DNA from: Diaporthe sp. PMI_573
Lineage: Eukaryota; Ascomycota; Sordariomycetes; Diaporthales; Diaporthaceae
Direction of reading: 5' to 3'
Length of the DNA: 34,981 nt
Assembly: GCA_021399435.1 (NCBI GenBank)
Contig: JAJTUP010000188.1
Span: 1-34,981 of the forward strand
Part shown: in pieces, positions 1 to 12,700 of the stretch
Layout of the letters: the number at the start of each line of letters is the position of its first letter
How positions within the stretch are numbered: the stretch's first letter is position 1
Made by a program: the position numbers and the translations under genes
The notes under the pieces: model-generated
Databases searched by the model: none
Told to the model about the DNA's origin: nothing
The model's input: the letters and a program-made list of their open reading frames with translations, nothing else

Positions 1-903
1 CTTTACTTATTTATACTATTTTTATATAATATAGTATATCTTTATCTATATTAGGTACTTTTTATTATAGTTATAGTACCTAATCTTTAATAAATCTATT
101 TATAAAGAATATGCTTTCTTGCTATACTTGTAAATAATCTTTATATATTGCCTATATCTTGCTTTAGCTATACAATATTTAGTAATATAGCTATAACTAT
201 AGTAATAGAAATATTATTATATTATTATATTCTATAAGAAGGGCTTATACTTAAAGATCTCTATATACTATACTACTTTATTATAGCAAAACTATATTAT
301 TACTTTAACTAAGCTAATCTAAATAATAATTATTACTTATAGTTTAGTCTTTAAAAAGATAACTCTTAGCTTTATAATTACCTTTATATTTATATTTTAG
401 AGTTTACAAAAAAGCTACTTAAACACTATATATATATCTTATAGCCTCTCTATAAAAAGGCCTTAAATTACTACTATAAATTTCCTATTTATTTTATATA
501 TAATAGTACTAAAAATACTATTTATTTATTACTTAAACTACTTATATTTATTTACTTTTTTTTAAAATATAAAAATAATATTACTACTATAAAAATAGTA
601 TACTACTATTATTTTTACTACTTTTAATATATTATTTACTACCTTTACTATATCTACCACACTATATATATAGCTTCTCTATCTATTAGTTTATCTTAAT
701 TATTACTTTATATATTTATCTAGCTAAGACTATAAGCTTTAATTTCTAAGTACTAACATTATTTATTTAGTTTATATTTACTATAATAATAATAAATACC
801 TATATTAAAGGCTAGATATAGTTACCTTTAATAAATACTTTTACTATAGCTTTCTTTACTATAGTCTTAATTTAGGCCTTAAGAGCCTTATTATTATCTT
901 TTT
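1..903. other. AT-rich RIP-decayed flank, unassigned
   Basis: This stretch is very AT-rich, dominated by TA steps with almost no CpG and few CpA or TpG, as expected of old RIP-mutated repeat DNA. I read both strands and found no domain I could name. It is the left flank of the copia insertion site: before insertion it was joined to the sequence that now starts at 16523, with TTTTT at the junction. It therefore probably belongs to an older repeat whose other part lies at 16528 onward, but I could not show coding continuity between them. Confidence 0.5.
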
Positions 904-1111
904 TATTAAAATAATACTAAGGCTAATCACACATAGCCATATTAGCTAGGAAGGATAACTAATCTAGCAAGAGAGTACTTGTAGACCTAAGAGGTCTGTA
1001 TGCAAGCTTCCCCGCTTGTTTCATAGTTTAGACAAACATCAACAAATTCAAAACTAATTACACAAACACATACATACATACATTACACCATATAGTAAAG
1101 GCCATTCAACA
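904..1111 (+). repeat. Copia left LTR (208 bp)
   Basis: The first bases TATTAAAATAATACTAAGG correspond to TGTTAGAATAGCACTAAGG of the right copy, with the terminal TG changed to TA, and the end is CA as expected. Most differences from the right copy are G-to-A here and C-to-T there, so the two LTRs were mutated preferentially on opposite strands. A short ATAC microsatellite at about 1070-1081 matches GTAC repeats in the right LTR. Confidence 0.92.
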
Positions 1112-1462
1112 CTAATTAGTAATTACTTAGTATAATCATAGATTAGTAAGAGTAAAGAGACAAGTACTAGTATAACTCTATAGTTACAGCTATAGAACAC
1201 TAGACAGAACATAGAGGTAACTAGAATCATACACTCATACTAAAAGCCCAGAGGCTATCTCAACCTCCCTGCTAGTCAGAAAGAAAGAAAACACCCCTAG
1301 AAGACAAAATCTTCTCAAAATCACACAAATCAAAACTACTATACTAAACACTAGACAGAATATATCTACAGCCAAGACCTTATATAACTAGAAAGAAGCC
1401 ATATACACCACTGCACGATAAAGAAAACATCACGCAAACAAGCCAACAAAACACCATATAAG

Positions 1463-1969
1463 ATGTCATCCTCCAACACACCAAAACCATCAGCTTCGGC
1501 CATAGCAAAAGGCTCAAGTAGCCAAAATCAAGTAACATACAAAGAGATAAGCATAGGAAGCACAATACTACTAAAAATATAGTAAAGCATGACAAATCCA
1601 AGGTACTAGAACCTAGATATCAACCTAGATACCCCACTAAACAACACCCAGCTTACTACATACTTTATACAGATTATAATAAATATTATTCATCTAGACC
1701 TAAGCAAAGCCAACATACTAGAGTCTCTAGTTAACGACTTTAAAGGGTAGACCTTCTATCAATTTAATAAAATAAACCATACATTCAAGAAAGTACTTCT
1801 AAATCTCCTCAAGGCAAGAAGAATCCTAACATCAAAGGGTCCCTATACTAGTCAGATTCTACAACTCATTAAAGCTAAGAAGGCAGCAGAAAACTACCCA
1901 CTACAAGCGCCAAAACCAGCCTACATACAACAGATAATCAAACCACCACCCCCAAGAGCTTAATCACAC
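1463..1969 (+). pseudogene. Copia gag, N-terminal part (5' of the gypsy insertion)
   Basis: An ATG at 1463 opens a frame with a Ser/Pro/Ala-rich start, readable for about 170 codons up to the gypsy insertion, with TAG or TAA where Gln or Trp would be expected. This is the usual position for copia gag, about 350 bp after the left LTR. The frame is cut at 1970 and the remainder of gag continues after 9798. CpA is kept on the plus strand while TpG is almost absent, so mutation hit the minus strand. An antisense 73-codon ORF over 1380-1601 is a by-product of this composition. Assignment to gag is by position rather than by a conserved motif in this part. Confidence 0.6.
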
Positions 1970-2182
1970 TATAACGACCGGTAACGACCGGGCGGATCGG
2001 GCGAAAGCCATGCAGAAGCCACGGCATAGCCCCCACAAGGGCCCCCTTAAAAGGGGCCCAAAGCCCCCACGTCTCAGACTAGAGGGGGTAAGAATCAGTC
2101 TTACACCAAACCACATACCTAATATACATATTAGCCTCCCCTACTTCACCTTACCATCATACCTAGTGTATAGCCTATTACA
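1970..2182 (+). repeat. Gypsy left LTR (213 bp)
   Basis: This repeat matches 9585-9797 along its full length. The right copy has TGTAAC at its start and ATTACA at its end; here the first bases are TATAAC, so the terminal G is lost. A GC-rich block conserved in both copies contains a 7-bp inverted repeat, GGGCCCC/GGGGCCC (2039-2059), that can form a hairpin. The block has few CpA/TpG sites, which would explain why it stayed GC-rich. Confidence 0.94.
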
Positions 2183-5100
2183 ATTCTGATTCTTCTTTAC
2201 ACACTACCCACGATGCTACCAAAGACCAGTAAAAGAAGGGGAAGATCCTAAGGAAGTCACGATAACGCCAAGGGCAGCTCAGGAACACTTCAGCTTAATG
2301 ATACCCTAGTATGAGAACAGGAACGTAATCAACTACTTCAATAGAAAATCAACGCTCTAGAAGTAGCTTAAATGGCTATCAAAGTCAAGCTAAAAGACTT
2401 AAAGCTAACTAATATTACTTCACTACCTATAGCCTATACCCTTTAATAATATAATAGCTAGATGATGGACCTGGAAAGGGCCCATATCTCATAACCATAA
2501 ACCCTCTATAACGATAAAACGAAAGTAATACATGTATTAGATTATGTTGAAAAAGAATACCAAAACTATTAGGATACTTATATAAAGTTAATAAAGAAAG
2601 GAGACAAGTCTATTTTTAACTATTATAAGTAGGACGAATTCAGGACTTTCAGCTCTAACTTTAAGAGGGACCCCTAAGGTATATCAAGCATTATTTAAAG
2701 CTTAATTAATACTACCTACTAACGAGAGAACCAAGACCCATGGACCTTCTACTAGTACCTTGAAACGTTAGAATTAGAACAAGAAATAAGAAGCAATAGT
2801 TCAAGAGCCAAATTCTTTCTCTTAAAGCTATTAGGATAGGTATTATTAGAAATTTAAATAAAGTATACCCTTAGTATACTAGAGACTAGGGACAAGATAG
2901 TCAGGGTTACCCAAGCAATCTAGGTTAGTACCCTAGAGAAGGTTAGAAAGAGAAAACATAAGGAGGTAAGCCTAAGATAAGGGGAGACTAGCAAAACCCC
3001 TAATAAAAGAGGACAAGGAGGAAACTCCTCAGGAGGTATCACGAATATAAGGGGAGGAACTCTAAATAACCCCTAGAAGCAAGGCCAAGGCCAAGGCTAA
3101 GGATTCTAGAGTAGGGGTTCCTACACCTAGTTAAATCAAAACACTTAGGGAAGTACCTCTAAAGTAACCCTAAAGCTAAATCCTCTAGATAAAATAGGCA
3201 AGACAACCACATGCTACAGATGTAGAAGTACCTACCACTACACTCCAGATTACCCAGTACTAGTAGAAACCATAGCATTAGTAAATCAAGTATAAGGCCA
3301 CGGTAACTATTAGTCTAGGGGCTATCAAGGTTAGAACTAGGGAAGAGAGGGCCGAGGTACCTCTCAATCACCCCTAGAAACAGGGTCTAAGGTAAAGGAG
3401 AAGGACCAGTAACTAGAGCTGGAAGTAAAGGAGGGGACAGTCAAGGTCCAAGACACCTTCATAATCACCAGCGAAATCACCACGAAGTAGGGTAAAAGAC
3501 GTATCAAGATTAATCTAGACACGTAAATACAAGTAGACATAGTTAGTATTTCATTTATCAAGAAGTTTAGTCTCGAATTATCCACGAAGTCGTTAGTACT
3601 AGTAATAGGAATCCAAGAAGCCATGGTTTCTACCCATGGTATTTATCAAGTACCTTTATTACTCAAGGATCATTTTAGGAATCAGAGGAAGGAGACGCGA
3701 GATTATATTATAATTTAAAGAAAGCATTCAGAATCTATTTTACTATTAGGTACCCTGGGTTTAAAACACTTTTAAATCAGGCTGGAAAGTCATCCAAAGG
3801 ATTAGTAACTTTAATAAGATGAAATTTATATAGTATAACAAACTACAAAGTCCTTTTTAAGGAATTAAGGGAAGATCTCCTACTATTACACAATCTTTTC
3901 TACAGCTAAACCCTTTAACCCAGTAGAGTAAGAGGGTTAATAGGAGCCCTAGGGGATGGATAAAGGGGAGAAGCCACCCCTAGATCTATCTTAAATATAC
4001 CTATAATTAAAAGGGCTGGAGGAATTTTTCATCAAGGCTAGAGTAAAGGAGTTACCCCTAAGGAGAAGGGCTAATTATATAATAAAGTTAGAGAAGGGGA
4101 CTTCACCCCCTTTTCTTCCCCTACACCCACTCTCATTAAAGGAGCTTAAGGTCTTAAAGGGATGGATTAAAGAGAGTCTAAAGTCAGGACAGATCACCCC
4201 TAGCAAGAATCCCGTAAGTATACTAATCTTGTTTACTCTAAAAAGGGATGGGACCCTTTAGCTTTACATCAACTACAGGGCCCTAAACGAGATAATAATA
4301 AAAAATCAATACCCCTTACCATTAGTTTCAGAGATTTTAGATTAATTATCAGGTATATAGTTTTTCTCTAAGATTAATTTAACGGATACATACCATCAGA
4401 TTCGTATCTAAGAGGGTAATAAATAGAAGACTACCTTTTATACTCGTTATAAACATTATAAATTCAGGGTAGTACTATTTAGATTAACTAACACACCTAC
4501 TACGTTTCAATCTTTTATTACTAAGGTTTTAGGAGATTATATCAATGTCTATATAATTGTTTACCTAGATAATATTTTAATTTTCTCAGGAAGCGAGGAG
4601 GAGCATGAGAAGTATATACAAACAATTATAGACCACTTATTAATAGTAGATTTATATAGTAACATTAAGAAGTATAGCTTCTTTCAGGAGGAGATTAAGT
4701 TTCTAGGATTTTTAGTTAGAAGAAAAGGAGTCTAAATAGACCCTAATAGAATTAGGACTATCTAAGAATAGCCTATACCAACAACCTACCACAACATCCA
4801 AATCTTTCTAGGTTTTTATAACTTCTATCAAAGGTTCATCAGGAATTACTCGAGGATTACACAACCACTTAATAAATAACTAAAGGGCATAAAACATAGC
4901 CAAAAGCCAGGGGGAATTAATCTCTTTACCCTAGAAAACACTAAGGTATAAAAGGCTTTTAAAGAGCTCAAGACAAGGTTCTAACAAGCACCTCTTCTCT
5001 AATACTATAACCCTATACTTCCTACCCAAATCAAGTATAATACATCAGATAGAGCCGCTACATTAGTGATCTCACAGTAATATCACTATGAGGACAAATC

Positions 5101-7440
5101 TCTATAGTATCTAATTACTTTCTAGTTAAAGAAATTCTTAGGAGCTAAGCTAAATTAAACAACCTATAATAAGGAGCTAAGTACTATTATTAAGAGTTTT
5201 AAGCACTAGCAACAGTACCTTAAAGGAGTACAAGAACTAGTTACAGTACTCTCTAATCATAATAACCTCTATAGCTTCATGAAATAAAAGGAGCTAACCT
5301 AGAAATAAGTTTAATAGCTTATATATTTAGCAGGATTTAATTTCACTATCAAACACCACTCTGGGAAGACAAACCCAGCAGATGGTCTATCAAAAAGGCC
5401 TAACTATATGTTAGAAGAAAAGCCTCTAAATTTAAGTTAGATACTAACTCTAGAATTAAAGATGGTTATAGCTATTAGGAAGGACTTATAATCCTATCTA
5501 GAAGACTAACAACAGGCCTAATTTAAGGCTATAGTTAGAAGTACCAAAGTACAAGAGGTCTTAAAAGTTAATTCCTCCCTAACAGAGCGTTAGCTCAAGT
5601 CTATAGCTCCCCTACAAGGGTAGTTTATAACAAGAGTCCAGGCCTAGATATATATATACAACACAGGTATAATACACCAAGGGCCCCACTCTCCACTATT
5701 AGACTTAATATACAAAGCCTAAGGGGAAGACCCTATAATCTAGACTATAATTAAAAGGATTTAATCCTCAAACAGGGCTATTTTAAATAGCTCTAGTTAT
5801 GAGTTCCAAGATAGACTACTTTACTAGAAGAGATATATATATATACTAGAACAAGAGGCCTTAAAACAGGAGATCCTATAAACCTACCACGATGAGCTAC
5901 TAAGCAGTTACTAGGGGTAAACAAGGATACGAATTCTAGTTAAAAGATACTTTTACTAGCTAGGCTTAAGGGCCTCTGTCGTAGATTACGTATACTCTTA
6001 CACAACGTACTAATACATATCTACGCTACACCATCACCCATATAGAGAGCTTACTTCATTATTAATTTTATTAGACCCTATATAAGAACTTAGCATGGAT
6101 TTTATCACTAGGCTTCCAACTACTATTATAGACAGCAAGGAAGTAGATATAATCTTAGTAATTATAGATTAATTTATTAAGATAAGTTTCTTCTTTCTAG
6201 TAAATATAATAATTAATACTATAAAACTAGGCAAGATCTTTTACAAGGAGATTAAGTATAAATAGGGGCTACTAAGAGGACTTGTAACTAATAGAGGCAT
6301 GATCTTTACTAGCAGGTTTTAGAAAACCCTTTACTAACTAAGTAGGATTAAGAACCGATTCACCACCATATACTACCTATAGGGTAATAGGTAAATAGAG
6401 AGAATGAACTAGACCCTAGAATAATACCTAAGGGTGTTTATAACAGAAAATACTTAGAACTAGCTAAATCTACTTCATACTACATTCTTTATATATAATT
6501 TAACACAAAATACTACAATCAAGATAAGCCTGTTCAAAGCTCTTTTTAGCTATAAACCATCCTTCACCATCCCTTACAACTAATAGCCTACTAAGGATAG
6601 TATTCCAAGGAGAGAGGTACCAGCAGCTAAGGAGTGATTAGAGAAACTCTAATAAATTTAGACAGATTATAAGGAGAACTAGAAACATATAGCCAAGATA
6701 TAAGCCCAAAACTATAACAAACGGCATCAGCCTAAACAGTTTAAGATCAACAAATAGGTATCACTAACAACCAAGCATCTATACCTAAAAGATAAAAAAC
6801 TTGCTTTATAAAGGGTTGGCCCATTTAAGATTCTATCCTAAATAGGTAAGTAGGCTTATAGCCTAGCCCTCCTAGAAAAGTACTTATAAATACACCATGT
6901 GTACCACGTGAGCTAACTAGAGCCCTAGGTGGCGAGAAACCTAAAGGACCTAACAGAAGACATCTTAGGCCTACTAGACTTAGAGGATAAGTAAGCTAAA
7001 TAAGAGCTAGAAGAGATCCAAGACTACTAGGAAATCAAGGATACTATATATTACCTAATAAAGTAGAAAGGATAGCCTAGTAAATATAACTCGTGGGTAC
7101 TAGAAGACAAGATATCAGTAGATAAAACCATTATAAGGTACTAGAAAGGGAGAGAAATAAAGTAAAGCTAGAAAAGGGCCTAAGATTAGGCTAGTAAGGA
7201 CTGCAGGAAGCAGCCACAACGCAAGTAATAACTAGCTACTAAACTCGAGGATGTTTTAATAAGTACTAAATGACTAACTAATAAACTCAAGGATGTTTTA
7301 ATAAGTACTAAATAACTAGCTAATAAACTCGAGGATGTTTTAATAAGTACTAAATAACTAGCTAATGAACTCGAGGATGTTTTAATGAGTACTAAATAAA
7401 TAGCTAATAAACTCAAGGATATATTAATGAGTACTTAATA
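2183..7440 (+). pseudogene. Chromovirus gag-pol polyprotein relic
   Basis: A CCHC zinc knuckle of Gag is readable at 3212-3253 (C-x2-C-x4-H kept, last Cys changed to Tyr). A protease-like VD motif lies near 3533. Reverse transcriptase contains YLDN at 4562-4573, the family's YLDD with the second catalytic Asp changed to Asn, followed by ILIFSGSEEEH. RNase H follows to about 5400. Integrase shows MDF at 6095, TNRG where SDRG is usual (about 6290), and ERMNQ (about 6400), so the first Asp and the Glu remain but the second Asp is Asn. A chromodomain core, KWKGWPSKYNSWV with both W-for-stop positions, lies at 7061-7099. Numerous TAG/TAA codons stand for Trp or Gln. The C-terminal end runs into a tandem 14-residue repeat. 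Confidence 0.9.
7232..7440 (+). repeat. 42-bp tandem repeat encoding a 14-residue repeat at the Pol C-terminus
   Basis: About five copies of a 42-bp unit, with consensus core ACTCGAGGATGTTTTAATAA, run head to tail. Because 42 is divisible by three, the chromodomain-side reading frame (codon starts at 7241) translates as repeats of KLEDVLISTK-x-LAN, with x a TAA stop that was probably Gln. The unit spans two heptads and is rich in Lys/Glu/Leu/Ile, compatible with a coiled coil. The opposite strand also reads as a 76-codon ORF, which I take as a shadow. Confidence 0.85.
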
Positions 7441-9584
7441 AGTTTTCAAGGATATTAATACTAACCCAAGGAACACTAGATAGGTTTTTAATTAAATAAA
7501 GGCTAGAGAGAGGCTATAAGATATATTATAAACAAAAAGGGGATTTTAGAAATTAACATGATTAAATTAAGAATAAATATCCTTAGAGAGGTCTAGGTCT
7601 AGGGGAACCAGAAGGGTCCCCGAGAAAGCAACACAAGGGTATCATTATCCCTACTCTAAAAAACTAAACCCTCTCTACTAGTACAAATCACCAAGCCACC
7701 ATATCCCCTAGTAATTACAGGGGGAGAGCCGTCTACATCCCATGTATTATTTCCTGCAACAGTAGTAGGAAACCCTCCAGCTAGGCTCTAAAAGTATTAT
7801 CCATAACCCACGAAACCTTTAAGAGAAACCCCTAAACTAATCCATACTAGACCAGAAATCCATTATTAGCTAGAACTACGCATAGTATACTATGACGAGT
7901 GTTAACCAAGTCCCTTAAGACCTTCTCACGAAGATTATCCACTAAGTTAGCTATTCTGAACTACACCAGGTAAAGTGGGTATAAATTAGCCAGGGCTTGT
8001 AACTAAAAGATACTAGCTTCTATAATGGCTAATTCCTAAATAAATTAGTATATAATGTCGTCTCGAAGTATAGTAGACTTATATTTATAACCTTAATCAA
8101 TTTCTTCTCCTTATCTCCCTGCGAACTACCCTTATACTTTAGATTCTCCACCATCTTTTAGAATGCTAGAGCACTACTAGGACTATTTATAGACAGGTTC
8201 ATCAGAGTTTAAGCTAGGCGAAGCTATAAGACTAATAGCTGGTTCTCCTATACCATCAACAGCACAGGATCCACAGCCTAGGCGATTCCCCGTAGAAGGG
8301 CTCTCGCAAGGTAAAGGTTAGTAATTAATTTAATAATTAAAAGATTACCCTAGGATAGTTAACCAAAGTAAAACAAATAAAGGGGAGAATACTTACCATC
8401 ATATAGGGTAAGTAATGCTTCTCAATACATTAGTCATACTAAAAGCTTCCTAAATTAGTCACTATACAGGATATGTCCTCCTATAAAGAGGGTAGATTCC
8501 CCTCTACGTGCTTTAGGAAGCTATGTATACAGGCCTCGTAGGGAGCTTGAGACTAGATTACCTAGCTCTAGGACTATACTCTCTCATCTCGCCTAAATAG
8601 GTTATGCGAGGTTTAGACGACATCCATAAGGCTAGTAGAGACATGCTGCTAGCTAGGGGGCATCGTGTATTTAATAGCCTCGGTAGGCGTGTGTGATCAT
8701 ACGAACTCCACGGTCAAGGTATATAGATTCCGGGGGGTTCGAGGTACTTTCAGGGGCCCGCTCTTTCTCAGATCCTCCAAAGAGGAGGCAATGCTCGCCA
8801 TCACCTCACAACGAGTTCAAGGGGTTCGTGGAGCAGGGGTACGCTGCTTACTAGCCGCCTTAGAGGACCTACCTTGAGTTACTATCAAGGTATTACTTAG
8901 TTCAGAGGAGGACGGCTCTATAGAAGAAGTAGTGGCAAGAGATTCGAGAATAGGACTAGCGCAATCACTACTAGTTCCCTCGGGATTCAAACCCGATGAG
9001 GCAGGGTACCCTCTAGACGGGCCACCCAAGCTTTATACAGGGGACAAGCATAAGGAGTCTAAAAGGGCGAAAGGATCAGGAGAAGAAGAATAAAAGGAAG
9101 AAGGAGCTATGTACCCACAAAGGGCCTGCAAAGCAGAGCGAGTAACGCCTAACAAAGACACCCACGACTCAGTCTGATTATAAGACCCCTTAGGAGAGGA
9201 AGACTCCCTTGCTAGCTGATGGTTAGGTAAGAAGCTATGGAAAGACAAGTTAGACATAGTAATAATAATGATAATAAAGTTAAGAAGAAACGTATTTAAA
9301 AGCAGCCTAAACAGAGGAAGAAAAGAAGCTGCTACAAGAGCTTCAAGTAGGTTATAAGTCAGAGGGTAAGAGAGGTTGAAAACAGTCACAAAGGCAAGCT
9401 ATTTAAACCACGCTACCTAAACCATACACTACTTACCTAGACCATGCAGCACTAAAGGAAGTGCGAATAAATTCAGAAGGTCTAGTAAGTCACTAGAGTC
9501 AGTGACCTAAAAGCCATAATGGAAGCCAGCCTAAATGCTGTATAAAAGCGGCCCGAGGACAGGCCTCCAGGGGGAAGGCACAAT
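7441..9584 (+). other. Long 3' region of the chromovirus, possible extra coding sequence
   Basis: About 2.1 kb separates the end of recognisable pol from the right LTR, far more than most chromoviruses need. Several coding-like runs occur on the plus strand: about 7587-8306 in one frame, 8031-8300 in the frame that continues pol, and 8641-9290, which includes an uninterrupted 70-codon stretch (8665-8877). The last run is less AT-rich than pol and has only about six stops in 210 codons, all of kinds that RIP can create. No domain is recognised. It could be an additional ORF in the position where some gypsy elements have env-like genes, or captured host sequence, or non-coding. Confidence 0.45.
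8444..8522. repeat. 11-bp perfect inverted repeat
   Basis: AGCTTCCTAAA at 8444-8454 and TTTAGGAAGCT at 8512-8522 are exact reverse complements separated by 57 bases, between the two coding-like runs of the chromovirus 3' region. It could form a stem in RNA. No function is assigned. Confidence 0.5.
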
Positions 9585-9797
9585 TGTAACAACCAGTAAC
9601 GACCAGGCAGATCGGGCGAAAGCCACGCGGAAGCCACAGCATAGCCCCCACAAGGGCCCCCTTAAAAGGGGCCCAAAGCCCCCACGTCTCAGACTAGAGG
9701 GGGCAAGAATCAGTCTTGTACCAAACCACATATCTAATATACGTGTTAGCCTCCCCTACTTCACCTTACCGTCATGCCTAGTGCATAGCCCATTACA
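9585..9797 (+). repeat. Gypsy right LTR (213 bp)
   Basis: The repeat begins TGTAAC and ends CATTACA, giving the short terminal inverted repeat TGTAA/TTACA typical of LTRs, and is followed by the target duplicate CACAC. It is less mutated than the left copy at its first bases. ORFs of 66 and 100 codons on both strands across this LTR are chance readings of its GC-rich block. Confidence 0.95.
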
Positions 9798-12700
9798 CAC
9801 ACAAGATAATAAAAAATCTTCAAGCACCTACCATTAAAGCACAAGCTATATAACAAACACCCCCAAGAACAAGATACATATAAAAGGTAGGCAATTTTCC
9901 ACAATAACATAGTACAGCGCTCACAATACATTTAGTCTATATAGATAATACACCATATAACCTACCTCCAACTCAAATCATCCACAGTAGGCTAATAGAC
10001 CCTCAACAAGTATCTACCTTCCAAAAAAGGTAGAGAAAAGACAGAAACTATACTAGCAAGCCCTACAACCTACTATACAATAAAGTACAAATCTTTATTA
10101 GTTATTACAGATAACTACAAATCACTAAAAATTAATACTATACAGTCTTTCCAGACATCCTCTCTAGTCACATAAAAGACTTCTATATATACTATATTAG
10201 ACTAAACAAGAGGTAGGACAAAGTATATAACCTCATAGACACACACTTCAACACAACAATAAACCACAGCCAGTACTAGACAAACTAGACAACCTTGTTA
10301 TTCATACAAGTAAGAAAAGAAAACCTAGACAAAACCTTACTAGAAGTCTTGAAAACCCTCTTAGACAAACTACAGCTTATATAAAAAGCTCTAGAAGAGA
10401 AATATCAGGGTAAGATAGCACTCCACACAACAATAGTCAGAGCATACTACGTGGTACTAAAGTTAGAACCAGCTATAATAAACCAGAAGCCTACATGCAA
10501 GGCCCTATTTATAGACCTTCGTACAGCTCTACAAATAGCTATAAAAAGAGACTCTATCCAACAATTTATATTATACAAAGAAGCTAGAATCAATTTTATA
10601 GATAGACAATACAGCTTAAACTTCAAAAATCAACAAAAGACTTCATACAACCACCAATCTACACTACAAACCTCTTTTCAGCCAAACAACCACCAATCTA
10701 TACCACAAATTCCTTTCAGGCCAAGAACAACCTAAAGTCAGCCTATACAACAACCCTTCAGACCATATCATACAACAGCCAAGGCAATAAAATACTTTAT
10801 ATACAAAAAGGAAGGGTGCTAGTCTATAAACCATACAGACAAGGAAAGGATAGATATACAAAGACAATATATCCAGATATATAAAGACTTTAAGCAAGAA
10901 CCTATCCTAGAAGAGAAGAAGTTTACTACCTACTTGCTTGAATATAAAGGGGAGGATTCACTATATAAAGTAGAAGACTCACTATTCAATCTATAGTAAA
11001 ACACAGATAACAAGGCTATCCCCCAACAGAATCTAGTAGATTTTACATTTAACTACCACACAACTAGAGAGGACATCTACACAGCCCTAAAAGTAACTAA
11101 GGCAAGCTAATTTATACTATATAACCCATATAGTACAAAGTATCAGGGAGAGCTTTAAAATACAGGAGCCGCCAAGTTCTCTATAGTAGAAATACTACAA
11201 GTATTAGCCTATATACAAGAAAATCTAGGTACAAAGATTAAATGGGGTGCAGATACAGCCAAAGTTAAATTTAGTAATAGTAATACTATTTTAACAATTA
11301 GTATAATTAAGGTTGTAAACTAATTAAGAAGTATTATATACTATATTCTAGATACATCAACCCCTTTTTTATTCTCTCTATACAATACAAACAAGCTAAA
11401 AGCCTACTTTAACAACCTATTAGACATTATTATATAAAGAAATACAATAATCCCAGTAGTTAGGAAATGGAGACATACATTTTTTAATATAAGCCATATA
11501 GAGGCTAGGGTATTCCTTACAGAGCCACAGCTTAGGAGACTCTATAGACAATTTGGGCACCCTCGTATAGACAGGCTATATAAGCTATTAAGAAATATAG
11601 GGCATAATAATGTTAAAGAGGCAATTCTAGAGAAGATTTAAAAGTTCTACCACTTCTACCAACTACACAATCTATTACCAAAAAGATTTAAGTTTTCAAT
11701 TAAAGACAAAAACCACTTTAACTATAAAGTAGTTATTAATGTTATACACCTAGACAAAAAGAATATACTTTATATAATTAACTTAAATACAAGCTTTCAA
11801 GCAGCTACCTTTCTTAACTCTCTCTCTACACAAGATACCTAGAATACACTATATAAGTATTAGATCTATACATATATTAGTCTACCAAACCACATTATAT
11901 ACAATCTAGAAACCAACTTTACTTTAGAGGAATTCCAAAACAACATAAAGATTATAGGAATTACATATAAAGAGATACCTATAGAGGCACACTAGGCTTT
12001 AAGCAAGGTTAAACACTTACACAGCCCCCTGAGAAGAGCTTTTAAAATTCTAAAGGCTGAGATTAGCTACTATATAGACAACAAAACACTTTTATAGATA
12101 ACCATAAAGGTACTAAACAATACTACGGGACCAAATAGCATCATACCAACACTCCTAGTTTTTAAAGCATACCTATAGATATTACAAGACTCGCCACCCT
12201 TACTAGATATTATATAACAAGTATTAACAGTTCAAAAAGCAATAAAGATACTACATATAATCCAAGCAGAAGTTGAAGTCAACCATATAATTAATACCAA
12301 AAATAAACCAAACCTCCAATCTACCTTATCCCTACTAATTTAGAGTAAAGTCCTAATCTAGAGAGAAAACAAAAGGTAGAAGGAACCATATAAAGTTAAC
12401 AATATCAAGAGACATATAATCATAGTAGGTATAACAAATGGACTAATTTAGATATAAGCAATATATATTAAGCCATATTACCATATAGTAGAAGCTATAC
12501 CCTAAGATAAATTAGATACCCCTCAGCCTATTATATAAGAATAACCCTAGCTAAAGAAAAGGGAATAACTAAAGAAGGCTACCATACAAGCTATTTAACC
12601 AAGGAGAAGAGGACGCCCCTACAAGGCTACTATATAACCAACATTTATTACATACATATAGTAGTTGCCAAGCATTTTCCTTACCTAAAAGGAGAAAGAC

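Larger units (their letters stand above)
1970..9797 (+). mobile_element. Ty3/gypsy chromovirus, complete but RIP-inactivated, inserted in copia gag
   Basis: Both 213-bp LTRs (1970-2182 and 9585-9797) are present in the same orientation, with a 5-bp target duplication CACAC at 1965-1969 and 9798-9802. Order on the plus strand is gag with zinc knuckle, protease, reverse transcriptase/RNase H, integrase and chromodomain, which defines a chromovirus. A purine run (about 9570-9578) precedes the right LTR and may be the polypurine tract. An unusual 2.1-kb segment separates the end of pol from the right LTR. The insertion post-dates the copia element that contains it. Confidence 0.95.

Noticed and set aside
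7232..7440. CRISPR-like regular repeats
   Set aside because: The units are directly contiguous with no unique spacers, and the genome is fungal; it is a coding tandem repeat.
9033..9389. Minus-strand 118-codon ORF in the chromovirus 3' region
   Set aside because: It is Leu/Phe/Ser-rich, antisense to a purine-rich plus strand, with no domain; more likely a composition effect of RIP.
9531..9837. 66- and 100-codon ORFs across the gypsy right LTR
   Set aside because: They read through the GC-rich LTR block on both strands and do not correspond to any element protein.
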